Assembly (NCBI GenBank): GCA_050012675.1
Contig: JBEKGS010000009.1
Coordinates: 16,211-80,210, forward strand
Origin: Fen-455 sp050012675
GTDB lineage: Bacteria > Actinomycetota > Acidimicrobiia > Acidimicrobiales > Bog-793
Direction of reading: 5' to 3'
Length of the DNA: 64,000 bases
The notes under the pieces are model-generated. The model was not told the origin of the DNA and did no database searches. It was given only the letters and a program-made list of their open reading frames with translations. Shown one piece after another: positions 43,632 to 52,143 of this stretch. Position numbers and translations under genes: made by a program. Numbering within the stretch: the first letter of the stretch is position 1; each line of letters opens with the position of its first letter.

Positions 43632-44780
43632 ATGAACCCTGACAAGAGCCCGTTGGCGCGACCCACATCCTGCTCGCTGCCGGGTTGCCCGAGCCCGGGA
43701 AGGGAAGTGATCGCCGTTGACGCCCACGCCGGTGGCGAACCGGGGCGGGTCATCGTGGGCGGGGTCGAGGACGTGCCCGGGGCGACCATGTTTGAGAAAA
43801 TGCGCCACCTCGCCACTTGCCACGACGACCTTCGCCTGCGCATGCTCCGCGAGCCCCGGGGTTACCCGGCGGCCAACTGCAACCTCCTGCTGCCGCCCAT
43901 CAACGCCACAGCGGCTGGCGGCTTTGTGATCATGGAGCAGGTCGAGTACCCGCCGATGTCAGGCACCAACACCATCTGCGTGGCCACCGTAGTGATCGAC
44001 CAAGGCATGGTGGAGGTGAGCGAGCCGGTGACGAGATTCACACTGGAGACTCCGGCCGGCCTTGTTCACATAAAGGCCGAAGTGGTCGGCGGACGGGCCC
44101 GGGCGATCACGTTCGAGAACGTGCCCTGCCTTGCCTTGCAGCTCGACGCGCCGGTCGAGGTGACCGGCCTCGGCACCGTGAGCGTCGACCTGGCCTATGG
44201 CGGCATGATCTACGTCATCGCCGACGCCGCCGCCATGGGCTTGCGCCTCACTCCCGATGAGGCCCGCGATCTGGTTCGCGTCGGTGAGTGCATCAAGGCT
44301 GCCGCCCGCGAGCAGGTGCCTCAGTGCCACCCGGAAAGACCCGAGTTGATTGGCCCCACGATCGCCTGTCTGGTGGGCCCGGCGAGCGGTCCCCACGCTG
44401 ACCGGCGCAATGCCGTCGTCGTTTCCACGGGCGAGCTGGACTGGCGCCGGCCGGACACCTGGACGGGTGTCCTTGACCGTTCCCCGTGCGGGACCGGAAC
44501 ATGCGCGCAAATGGCCGTTCTCCACGCCCGGGGGCAACTGCCGCTCGGCCGCGATTTCCGCAGCGAGGGGATCCTGGGCACAGTGTTCACCGGCAGGCTG
44601 GTGGCCGAGGCCAGCGTGGCCGGCCGCCCCGGCGTGGTCCCGACCATCACCGGTACCGCCTGGATCACGGGCCACACCCGTTTCGTGCTCGACCCCGAGG
44701 ACCCCTTCCCGGCCGGTTTCACCGTCGGCGACATCTGGGGCGCCGGTACCGCAGCAGCGCAGCCGACGGATGGCTCCTGA
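43632..44780 (+). CDS. Proline racemase family protein, Ser/Cys active-site pair (hydroxyproline epimerase or dehydratase)
   Basis: A 382-residue member of the proline racemase fold. The usual first catalytic Cys is Ser110 (PPMSGTNTIC), while the second is present as Cys286 (DRSPCGTGTC). Family members with two Cys racemise proline or epimerise 4-hydroxyproline; members with altered pairs include trans-3-hydroxy-L-proline dehydratases and Ser-Cys enzymes of mixed activity. The specificity is therefore open. The ATG at 43632 has a weak ribosome site; a GTG at 43707, 25 codons on, is an alternative close to the first beta strand. It starts the hydroxyproline cluster and overlaps the next gene. 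Confidence 0.85.
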   Translation: MNPDKSPLARPTSCSLPGCPSPGREVIAVDAHAGGEPGRVIVGGVEDVPGATMFEKMRHLATCHDDLRLRMLREPRGYPAANCNLLLPPINATAAGGFVIMEQVEYPPMSGTNTICVATVVIDQGMVEVSEPVTRFTLETPAGLVHIKAEVVGGRARAITFENVPCLALQLDAPVEVTGLGTVSVDLAYGGMIYVIADAAAMGLRLTPDEARDLVRVGECIKAAAREQVPQCHPERPELIGPTIACLVGPASGPHADRRNAVVVSTGELDWRRPDTWTGVLDRSPCGTGTCAQMAVLHARGQLPLGRDFRSEGILGTVFTGRLVAEASVAGRPGVVPTITGTAWITGHTRFVLDPEDPFPAGFTVGDIWGAGTAAAQPTDGS

Positions 44781-45793
44781 TGCGGTCTCGCCTGGTCTTC
44801 GGAGCCGTCGACAGCCACACGGAGGGCATGCCGACGCGTGTGATCACCTCCGGCGTTGGAGAACTGCCCGGTGCCACGATGGCTGAACGGCGGCTTTATG
44901 TCATGAGCCAGCGTGACGACCTTCGCACGCTCCTGATGCACGAGCCCCGTGGCCACGGCGCCATGTCGGGTGCCATCTTGCAGAATTCGACACGTCCCGA
45001 CGCCGATGTCGGGGTGGTCTTCATCGAAGTGTCAGGGTGCCTGCCGATGTGCGGCCACGGCACGATCGGCACGGCCACGGTGCTGGTGGAGACAGGCATG
45101 GTGGCGGTCAAGGAACCCGTCACGGTCATCCGCCTCGACACCCCTGCCGGCCTCGTGGAAGCGTCTGTCGAGGTGGAGCACGGGAGAGCCAAGAGCGTCA
45201 CCATCCGCAACGTACCGGCCTATCTGCACCTGCGCGACGCCACCGTGAGAGTGCCCGGGGTCGGCGACTTGACCATCGACCTGGCCTGGGGCGGCAACTT
45301 CTATGCCCTGCTGCCCGCCTCCTCGATGGGCCTGGCCGTGCGACCGTCGTTGCACGACGACCTCATCAAGGCCGGTCTGGCGGTCATGGCGGCGGTCAAC
45401 GACCAGCTCAGCTTCGTCCACCCAGAGCACAACTCCATCGACTACTGCCACCACGTCGTGCTCACCGAACCGGGCGACGCGGAGGTCTCCGGTCGCGCGG
45501 CGGTCGCCATCCACCCCGGTTGGCTGGACCGGTCACCCTGTGGCACGGGGACGTCCGCTCGTATGGCCCAGCTTCACGCACGCGGGGAACTGAACCTGGG
45601 AGAGGACTACGTGCACGCCTCCACCCTCGGGACGCGTTTCACCGGTCGCCTGATCGCCACCACAAAAGTGGGCGGCTTCGACGCTGTCATACCCACGGTA
45701 CGCGGCCGAGCCTGGGTCACCGGGCTGGCTACTTATCTCCTGGACCCAGACGACCCCTTCCCCGCCGGCTTTCTTCTGGGCCGAGAAACGTGA
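44780..45793 (+). CDS. Proline racemase family protein, Cys/Cys pair (4-hydroxyproline epimerase likely)
   Basis: A 337-residue enzyme with both catalytic thiols: Cys91 (LPMCGHGTIG) and Cys254 (DRSPCGTGTS). This is the residue pair of proline racemase and 4-hydroxyproline 2-epimerase. The next genes encode D-hydroxyproline dehydrogenase parts and the downstream deaminase, so conversion of trans-4-hydroxy-L-proline to cis-4-hydroxy-D-proline is the best reading. The ATG overlaps the previous stop by one base (TGATG) and its own stop overlaps the next GTG, so three genes are tightly coupled. Confidence 0.88.
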   Translation: MRSRLVFGAVDSHTEGMPTRVITSGVGELPGATMAERRLYVMSQRDDLRTLLMHEPRGHGAMSGAILQNSTRPDADVGVVFIEVSGCLPMCGHGTIGTATVLVETGMVAVKEPVTVIRLDTPAGLVEASVEVEHGRAKSVTIRNVPAYLHLRDATVRVPGVGDLTIDLAWGGNFYALLPASSMGLAVRPSLHDDLIKAGLAVMAAVNDQLSFVHPEHNSIDYCHHVVLTEPGDAEVSGRAAVAIHPGWLDRSPCGTGTSARMAQLHARGELNLGEDYVHASTLGTRFTGRLIATTKVGGFDAVIPTVRGRAWVTGLATYLLDPDDPFPAGFLLGRET

Positions 45794-47559
45794 CCGGCAC
45801 TGGCTCGCGAGGCGTGGGTGAAACTGATCGTCGAGCCCTCGGCTCTGGCCCACAATCGTTGCCGGCCGGCATCGAGGTGCTGGTAGTCGGGGCGGGCATC
45901 ATCGGGGCCGCCGTCGCGAACAGGCTGGCGGCTGCCGGTTTGGAGGTCTGCCTTCTCGATCGCGTCGGCCCGGCCGCGGGCACCTCTTCGGCCGGCGAGG
46001 GCAATGTGCTTGTATCCGACAAGATGCCTGGCCCGGAGCTGGCCCTCGCCTTGCGGGGGGCGGAGCTGTGGCACGAGCTGGCGCTAGAGGCAGGAGAGGA
46101 GATCGAATTCGAGGCCAAGGGCGGCCTCGTGGTGGCCCACGACGAGAAGGAACTTGAAGCGCTGTCCGCCCTGGCCGAGTCACAGCGCCAGTTGGGAACG
46201 CGCGTCGAGCTGGTTACCGGTCGCGCCTTGCGGGATCTGGAGCCGGCCCTCACCGAGGATCTGCGTGGCGGTGTGTTCTATGAGCAGGATTGCCAGGTCC
46301 AGCCCATGGCGGCTGTCGACTTCCTCGTCCGCCAGTTCCGCTCGCACGGAGGTTGCCTGGTAAGGGGGGCCGAGGTCGTGGGCGCGGACCACGACAGTGA
46401 GGGCAAGGTCTGCTCGGTCCGCACCAGCGCGGGCACCGTCGCTGTCGGGACGTGCGTCGTCAACGCCTCAGGCCCCTGGGCGGGTGAGGTGGCGCAGCGC
46501 TTGGGAGCCGGCATACCGGTCGAGCCCCGGCGCGGCCATGTCCTTGTGACCGAACCGGAGCCTCAGTTCGTTCGGCACAAGGTCTACGAGGCCGGCTATG
46601 TGAGCACAGTCCACGACGACGGCACCGGCCTAGCCTGCTCTGCGGTCGTCGAGGCGACCCGGAGCGGCACCGTGCTCCTCGGCTCCTCCCGGGAGTTCGT
46701 GGGCTTCTCCAGGGAGCTCGACCCAAGGATCATAAGGACAATCGCGGCTCGCGCCCTCGCCCTGTTCCCGGACCTTGCCCGGGCCCGCCTGATGCGGGCC
46801 TACGTCGGCTTCCGTCCGACGACGCCCGACCGGCTCCCCATCATCGGCGCGGACAGCGCTGTCGGCGGCCTCTACCACGCAACGGGCCACGAGGGAGCGG
46901 GCATCGGCCTGGCACTGGTCACCGCCGAGATCGTCGAGTCGCTACTTTTCGGCCGGGCGCCTTCCATGGACCTGGCGCCGTTTGCCCCTGCACGGTTTGC
47001 CGCTGCGGCACGAACCGGCACAACCAGCGCCAGCGTCCTCAACGTCCCGAATGAAGCAGTGGAAAGAAGAACGGCGAGGCCGCCGGCCAGTGCCGGTACT
47101 GCCCCCGCACGCCGCCACACGACGTCAAGACTGGCCGAGCAAAGGCTGCTCACGGCGCTTCGCTCTTGGCGCCACGAGCCCCCCTCTGCCGTATCTGCTC
47201 GCCCGCCGCTGCTGCGGTTCCGTTTCGACGGTCGAGAGCTCATGGCTCCACGCGGCAGCACCATCGCGGGAGCTCTGCTGTCCAACGGCGAGCGGGCATG
47301 GAGGACGACCCGAACGGGCGGCCAGCGACGGGGGCTCTTCTGCGGGATCGGCACCTGTTTTGACTGCCTCGTCGACCTGAACGGCGACAAAGCCGTCCGT
47401 GCCTGCCTGGCCCTGCTCCAGGAGGGGGACGAAGTTTGTAGTTCGGCCTCGGTCGGCACTGCAGGGCTGTTCGGTGCCCCCAACAGGCAGTGGCCGACGC
47501 CGGGCAGTGCGCCGGCGCAGCGGGCGATCGGCGAAGTGGGGCACCACCGGGATGCCTGA
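45790..47559 (+). CDS. D-hydroxyproline dehydrogenase: FAD (LhpB-like) and [2Fe-2S] (LhpF-like) subunits fused
   Basis: A 589-residue chain joining two proteins that are normally separate. Residues about 28-405 are a DAAO-type FAD oxidoreductase (EVLVVGAGIIGAAVANRLA, the substrate-side YVGFRPTTPDRLPIIG, then HATGHEGAGIGLA). After a low-complexity linker (about 405-465), residues about 475-550 form a small ferredoxin-like domain with Cys518, Cys523, Cys526 and Cys539 (CGIGTCFDC). Together with the next gene (LhpE-like) they match the HcnABC/LhpBEF heteromer that oxidises cis-4-hydroxy-D-proline to pyrroline-4-hydroxy-2-carboxylate. The GTG at 45790 overlaps the previous stop (GTGA). Confidence 0.85.
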   Translation: MTGTGSRGVGETDRRALGSGPQSLPAGIEVLVVGAGIIGAAVANRLAAAGLEVCLLDRVGPAAGTSSAGEGNVLVSDKMPGPELALALRGAELWHELALEAGEEIEFEAKGGLVVAHDEKELEALSALAESQRQLGTRVELVTGRALRDLEPALTEDLRGGVFYEQDCQVQPMAAVDFLVRQFRSHGGCLVRGAEVVGADHDSEGKVCSVRTSAGTVAVGTCVVNASGPWAGEVAQRLGAGIPVEPRRGHVLVTEPEPQFVRHKVYEAGYVSTVHDDGTGLACSAVVEATRSGTVLLGSSREFVGFSRELDPRIIRTIAARALALFPDLARARLMRAYVGFRPTTPDRLPIIGADSAVGGLYHATGHEGAGIGLALVTAEIVESLLFGRAPSMDLAPFAPARFAAAARTGTTSASVLNVPNEAVERRTARPPASAGTAPARRHTTSRLAEQRLLTALRSWRHEPPSAVSARPPLLRFRFDGRELMAPRGSTIAGALLSNGERAWRTTRTGGQRRGLFCGIGTCFDCLVDLNGDKAVRACLALLQEGDEVCSSASVGTAGLFGAPNRQWPTPGSAPAQRAIGEVGHHRDA

Positions 47560-48940
47560 GGTCGTAGTTGTGGGTGCAGGGCCGGCGGGCATGGCCGCTG
47601 CCGCCGCGTGCTCCCGCCGGGGTGCTCGGGTGGTCCTGGTCGACGGCGCGCCTCGTTTGGGCGGTCAGTACTTCCGCCAACCGCTGGCGGAACCGATGAG
47701 CAACAGTGGTCAGCCCGCCGTTCCGGCCGGCCTGCGGCTCCCGGCGCGGTTCCACCACCTGACGGCGAACCCGGCTGTCGAGCTCCGACTCGGTAGCGAA
47801 GTCTGGTCGGTTTCGAGGGGCCTCTCGGGCTTCACCCTCCGTCTCACCGACGGCGCGCCGGCGGAGCTCCATTCGCCGGCTCTCGTACTGGCCACAGGAG
47901 CATCCGAGCTGACGCTCCCATTCCCCGGATGGGAGCTCCCGGGTGTCGCCACCGCGGGTGCCGCGCAAGCTCTGTTCAAGTCCCAGCACGTCCCCATCGG
48001 CCGGCGGGTCGTGGTGGCCGGCACCGGGCCTTTCCTGCTACCGGTGGCGGCCGCGTTGGCCGAAGCAGGCACCCGGGTAGTCGTGGTCGAGGCAGCGCGG
48101 GCCAGCTCGGCGCCGAGGGCCGTGCCCACCCTCCTGCGGTACCCCCAGAAGCTGAGGGAGGCGGCCGGATACGGCCTGGTGCTGGCCCGCCACCGGGTGC
48201 CGGTGCTCACCGGCTGGGGTGTCGTCCGCTGCGAGGGCGAGGGCCATGTCGAGCGGGCGATCCTTGCCCGCCTGGGGCCCAATTGGGAACGGCTGCCTGA
48301 ACCGGTCCGGACCATCGCCGCCGACGCGGTCTGCGTCTCTTACGGGTTCGTGCCCCGCCTGGAGCTTGCGGTCCAGCTCGGTGCGACCGCCTTTAGCCGC
48401 CCCGACCAGCTGGCGGCGGGCGTCGTGACGGATGCCACCATGGGCACCTCCGTCGGTGGCCTGTTCGTCGCCGGAGAGCTGGCGGGAGTCGCCGGCGCCG
48501 AGGTGGCCGAGCTCGAAGGCGAGCTCGCTGGGCACTCTGCGGCCTCATACCTCGGGCTGGCCGACGATCGTGGCCCCGCGGAAAGACGGCGGCTCGTTCA
48601 GCGCCTCGGCCGCAGCCGCGCGTTCACGGGACTGTTGTCGGCCCTCTACCCCCTGCGCGCCGGCTGGAGCTCGCGACTCGAGCCGTCGACGGTCTTCTGC
48701 CGGTGCGAGCAGGTGCCCTGGGAGGCGGTCGAAGCCGCCATCGCCCGGGGTGCCACGACAGTCCGTGAGGTCCGCAGCGTTACTCGCTGCGGAATGGGCT
48801 ATTGCCAGGGCCGGACCTGCGGGCCAGCCCTGCAGATGGCGGTCTCGTCCCTCGCAAGCCGACCGCTCGACGAGGTCGGCGACCTGCACAATCGCCCGGT
48901 GGCCGTGCCGGTCTTCTTGGGCAGGGTCGCCAGCTCGTAG
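47552..48940 (+). CDS. D-hydroxyproline dehydrogenase alpha-like subunit (LhpE/HcnB-like), FAD and BFD-type [2Fe-2S]
   Basis: A 462-residue pyridine-nucleotide-disulfide-type flavoprotein. The first FAD motif is VVVVGAGPAGMAAAAACSRRGA, then LGGQYFRQP. A second dinucleotide motif is VVVAGTGPFLLPVAAAL, and FVAGELAGVAGAEVAELEG is the family end of the redox domain. The C-terminal domain has CRCEQVPWEAV and CGMGYCQGRTCGP, a four-Cys BFD-like [2Fe-2S] domain. It overlaps the fused subunit gene by 8 bp and completes the dehydrogenase, delivering electrons to the respiratory chain or a quinone pool. Confidence 0.87.
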   Translation: MPEVVVVGAGPAGMAAAAACSRRGARVVLVDGAPRLGGQYFRQPLAEPMSNSGQPAVPAGLRLPARFHHLTANPAVELRLGSEVWSVSRGLSGFTLRLTDGAPAELHSPALVLATGASELTLPFPGWELPGVATAGAAQALFKSQHVPIGRRVVVAGTGPFLLPVAAALAEAGTRVVVVEAARASSAPRAVPTLLRYPQKLREAAGYGLVLARHRVPVLTGWGVVRCEGEGHVERAILARLGPNWERLPEPVRTIAADAVCVSYGFVPRLELAVQLGATAFSRPDQLAAGVVTDATMGTSVGGLFVAGELAGVAGAEVAELEGELAGHSAASYLGLADDRGPAERRRLVQRLGRSRAFTGLLSALYPLRAGWSSRLEPSTVFCRCEQVPWEAVEAAIARGATTVREVRSVTRCGMGYCQGRTCGPALQMAVSSLASRPLDEVGDLHNRPVAVPVFLGRVASS

Positions 48941-49000
48941 CTTAGGCTTGGCGGCCGCCGGGCTCGGAGAGGAGACCTGGCGTGCCGCGAGGAGGTTGAC

Positions 49001-50122
49001 ATGGGGTTGTCGGCGGACAGGGTCGACCGGATGGAGGTCTACAGCTGTCCTCTCACCTATGCCCACGGTAGCTACGTGATGTCAGCCAACCGGACGATCA
49101 CGACTCTGGAAAGCACCGTCGTCGTCCTTCGTACCGCCGACGGTGTGTCCGGATACGGGGAGGTTTGCCCGCTGGGCAGCAACTATCTTCCTTCGTCCGC
49201 GGCCGGTGCCCGGGCCGCCCTACACGAGGTCGCGGGAGCGGTGGTGGGCCAGAATGCCACCAACATCGGCACGCTGCACGCCTCGATGGACGCTGTGCTG
49301 GCTGGTCACGGTTACGCCAAGAGCGTGGTGGACATCGCCGCCTTCGACCTGTTCGGCAAGCTTTGCGGGGTGCCCGCCTGTGAACTGCTAGGCGGGCGGC
49401 AGACGACAGAAGTGCCTCTCTATGTCGCCGTGCCGCTCGGGCCGCCCGCAGAAATGGTCGATTTCGTGCTCGCTGAGCGGGCTCGCGGCACGCATCGGTT
49501 CCAGCTCAAAGTGGGAGCGGACGCCGACACCGACGTGGCGCGGGTGCGAGCGGTGGTGGAGGCCACCGGGGAGGGCGACACGATCGTCGCCGACGCCAAC
49601 GGCGGCTGGCGCCTACCCGAAGCTGTCCAGGCCGTCGGGATGCTGGAGGGCACGCCCCGCTTGCGCATCGAGCAGCCTTGCCGGTCGTTCGAAGAGTGCC
49701 TGCAGGTACGGCGCAGGACCTCGCTGCCGATGGTCCTCGACGAAGTGATCACGGACATGCAGGCACTGTTGCGGGCCACGGGCGAGCGGGCCGCCGAAGG
49801 CATCAACCTCAAGATCAGCCGCGTCGGGGGCTTGGCACCGGCGCGGGCGATGCGTGACGTCTGTGTTGAGCTCGGTGTGGGTCTCCTGATCGAGGACACC
49901 TGGGGCGGCGACCTTTGCAGCGCGGCCGTGGCGGCCCTCGCCGGGTCCACCGCACCTTCGGCTCTGTGGGCGGCGTCGTTCATGAACGACTGGACCTTGG
50001 AGCACTTGGCCGGTTACCAGCCCCGCTCGACCGGCGGATGGGGCCCCATCCCTGATGGCCCCGGCCTCGGCATCGAGGTCGACGAGGACCAGCTTGGGGA
50101 GCTCCTGTTCGAGGTGGCGTGA
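49001..50122 (+). CDS. Enolase-superfamily enzyme (mandelate racemase/MLE type), possible hydroxyproline-derivative epimerase or dehydratase
   Basis: A 373-residue enzyme with the N-terminal capping domain and a TIM barrel. Active-site residues visible: Lys170 in FQLKVG (the partner Lys of the usual KxK is Gln168), metal ligands Asp198 (ADANGGW), Glu224 (EQP) and Asp247 (LDEV), and Lys271 (NLKISRVGG) on the opposite face. Two opposed Lys fit epimerisation or anti dehydration. Characterised relatives include hydroxyproline-betaine 2-epimerase and an enolase-superfamily cis-3-hydroxy-L-proline dehydratase; context supports either. The ATG has GAGGAGG at ideal spacing. Confidence 0.8.
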   Translation: MGLSADRVDRMEVYSCPLTYAHGSYVMSANRTITTLESTVVVLRTADGVSGYGEVCPLGSNYLPSSAAGARAALHEVAGAVVGQNATNIGTLHASMDAVLAGHGYAKSVVDIAAFDLFGKLCGVPACELLGGRQTTEVPLYVAVPLGPPAEMVDFVLAERARGTHRFQLKVGADADTDVARVRAVVEATGEGDTIVADANGGWRLPEAVQAVGMLEGTPRLRIEQPCRSFEECLQVRRRTSLPMVLDEVITDMQALLRATGERAAEGINLKISRVGGLAPARAMRDVCVELGVGLLIEDTWGGDLCSAAVAALAGSTAPSALWAASFMNDWTLEHLAGYQPRSTGGWGPIPDGPGLGIEVDEDQLGELLFEVA

Positions 50123-50166
50123 CGCAGATCCGGCAGCTATCGAGTTCAGGCGACCCCTGACGCGCC

Positions 50167-51156
50167 ATGGACGCCCTTTTTGTCGTCGGCCGCGCGGCGA
50201 TTGAACAGGCCCTCCCGCCGTCGCGGGCTCGTGGTGCGATCGCCGCCGCGCTGCTGGCAGGTGAGAGCAGGCCGATCGCCCGGATGTCACTGGCCTTCGG
50301 CGTCGGCGAGCTGCTGGTCATGCCGGCCGAGGACGAAGACCTCGTCGGCGTGAAGATCCTCACCCTGGCCCCGAGCTCAGCTTCGACGAGAGGCCCGGAG
50401 GCTCTCGTCGGCACCCCGTCCCCTTCGGCGGGCGCCAACGTTCCCGGTCCTCACGCACAGGGCATCTATGTGCTCTTTGAGGCTCAGAGCCTCACCCCGG
50501 TGCTCCTGCTCGACGGGGCCGCGCTGACTGAGGTCCGCACCGCCGCCGTCTCCGCCTGGGCAACGGATGTTCTGGCTCCGCCTGAGGCCAAGACGCTCGT
50601 GCTCTTCGGTTCGGGACCGCAAGCTCGCGCTCATCTCCGTGCCCTGGCCGAAATCCGCGCCCTGGAGGAGATGCTCCTTGTGACCGTGGACGAACACAGC
50701 GCCCCGGAACTGCTGGCGCAGGCGGAGGCCCTCGGAATCAGGGCCACACGCGCCGGTGCCAGCGAGGTCGCCCGGGCGGACATCGTCTGTTGCTGCACCA
50801 CCAGCCCGACGCCCCTGTTCGATGGCAAGCTGCTCCGGCCCGGCACCCACGTCATCGCCGTCGGTTCCCACCTCCCGGACCGCCGGGAACTGGACACGGC
50901 GACAGTGCTTCGCAGCGTGGTGGCGGTGGAGACCCGGGCCAGCGCCCTGGCGGGGGCGGGCGACCTCCTCATCCCCATCAAGGAGGGTGCCTTCGACGCG
51001 GAGCTGGTGGCCGCCGACCTGTTCGAGCTGGCAGGCGGCTTTGTTCCCCAGAACGACGGGCATGACGTGACCCTGTTCAAGTCGGTAGGCGTCGCCTTCG
51101 AGGACCTTGCCATGGCGCGCGCCGTTCTCGAGACGCTTCGCGCGCCGGGTTCATGA
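50167..51156 (+). CDS. Ornithine cyclodeaminase/mu-crystallin family: probable delta1-pyrroline-2-carboxylate reductase
   Basis: A 329-residue NAD(P)-dependent enzyme. The dinucleotide fold shows LVLFGSGPQARAHLRAL, followed by the family pattern ADIVCCCTTSPTPLFDG and VGSHLPDRRELD; the substrate side has LLDGAALTEVRTAAVSAWA. In hydroxyproline pathways members of this family reduce pyrroline-2-carboxylate (from 3-hydroxyproline dehydratases) to L-proline. Position 44 bp after the enolase-type gene fits that role. A true ornithine cyclodeaminase cannot be ruled out by motif alone. Confidence 0.82.
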   Translation: MDALFVVGRAAIEQALPPSRARGAIAAALLAGESRPIARMSLAFGVGELLVMPAEDEDLVGVKILTLAPSSASTRGPEALVGTPSPSAGANVPGPHAQGIYVLFEAQSLTPVLLLDGAALTEVRTAAVSAWATDVLAPPEAKTLVLFGSGPQARAHLRALAEIRALEEMLLVTVDEHSAPELLAQAEALGIRATRAGASEVARADIVCCCTTSPTPLFDGKLLRPGTHVIAVGSHLPDRRELDTATVLRSVVAVETRASALAGAGDLLIPIKEGAFDAELVAADLFELAGGFVPQNDGHDVTLFKSVGVAFEDLAMARAVLETLRAPGS

Positions 51157-51249
51157 GGCGGCGATAATGGACCCGGGTCGAGGCGGCAACCGTGTTCGTG
51201 GCCTCTACCTCCCAAAGGTGGTCACGCGCGGCCAGAGAGAGGAGATCCG

Positions 51250-52143
51250 GTGAGCAACGCCCGACAGCTGCAGGGCATACTGCCGGCATTAGTGACCCCG
51301 TTCACGGAAGACGGTCCAATTGACGAGGTCGCGCTGAGCTCGCTGGTGTCCCGGCTCGTCGCTTCGGGAGTAGGCGGCCTGGTCCCGTGCGGCAGTACCG
51401 GCGAGTTCACCACTCTTTCGTTCCAGGAACGTAAGCGTGTCACGGAGCTCGTCATTGAGGCGGCTGCCGGCGCGGTGCCGGTGGTTCCTCAGACCGGTGC
51501 CCTGACGACCGCAGAGACCGTGGAGTTGAGCAAGCACGCCGAAGGCGTAGGTGCGGCCGCCGTGATGGTCGTCCCGCCTTACTACGAGCCCCCGGGGTGG
51601 GTGGACCTCCTCGGGCACTACGAAACGGTGGCCCGTGCCATCGCCATACCCATCATGGTCTACAACATCCCCGCCAGCGGCACCGAGATGACCGTAGACA
51701 GGATCGATGAGCTGGCCAGCATCCCTGGCGTGGAGTACATCAAGGACAGCAGTGCCGATGCCGTCTTGCTGACTCATCTCCTACAGGAGTTCGGCGACCG
51801 CCTCGGGATCTTCAACGGCGCAGACACGCTCTCGTTTTGCGCCCTGGCGGCAGGTGCGGCGGGCGCCGTGTGGGGAGCGGCGAACTTCATCCCCGAGCTA
51901 ACTGTGGAGCTTTACCGCCACCTGGCCGTGGAAAAGGACCTGGACGCGGCACAGGCTGTCTGGGAAAGGATCTGGCCCATCTGCCACATCCTCGAGAGCA
52001 CGAATTACGCCAGTGCGGTGAAAACGGCCTGTGAGCTGGCCGGCGTCCCAGCTGGGCCCACGCGGCTCCCGGTGCGCCTCCTATGCGACGACACTCGCAA
52101 GCAGTTGGCGATCGCCCTGGCCAACGCAGGCGTCACCGGATAG
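51250..52143 (+). CDS. DapA-family pyrroline-4-hydroxy-2-carboxylate deaminase (probable)
   Basis: A 297-residue class I aldolase-fold enzyme. It has the carboxylate-binding GSTGE at 48-52, Tyr138 in YNIPASG and the Schiff-base Lys165 in EYIKDSS. In hydroxyproline clusters this family deaminates and dehydrates pyrroline-4-hydroxy-2-carboxylate to 2-oxoglutarate semialdehyde. That role is supported by the upstream dehydrogenase and the downstream semialdehyde dehydrogenase. Motif alone would also fit N-acetylneuraminate lyase or dihydrodipicolinate synthase. The GTG start has GAGGAG upstream. It ends 11 bp inside the opposite aldehyde dehydrogenase gene. Confidence 0.85.
   Translation: MSNARQLQGILPALVTPFTEDGPIDEVALSSLVSRLVASGVGGLVPCGSTGEFTTLSFQERKRVTELVIEAAAGAVPVVPQTGALTTAETVELSKHAEGVGAAAVMVVPPYYEPPGWVDLLGHYETVARAIAIPIMVYNIPASGTEMTVDRIDELASIPGVEYIKDSSADAVLLTHLLQEFGDRLGIFNGADTLSFCALAAGAAGAVWGAANFIPELTVELYRHLAVEKDLDAAQAVWERIWPICHILESTNYASAVKTACELAGVPAGPTRLPVRLLCDDTRKQLAIALANAGVTG

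Noticed and set aside
45037..45789. Possible 251-codon N-terminal extension of the fused dehydrogenase
   Set aside because: It lies entirely within the second proline-racemase gene in another frame; the GTG overlap at 45790 gives a proper start.
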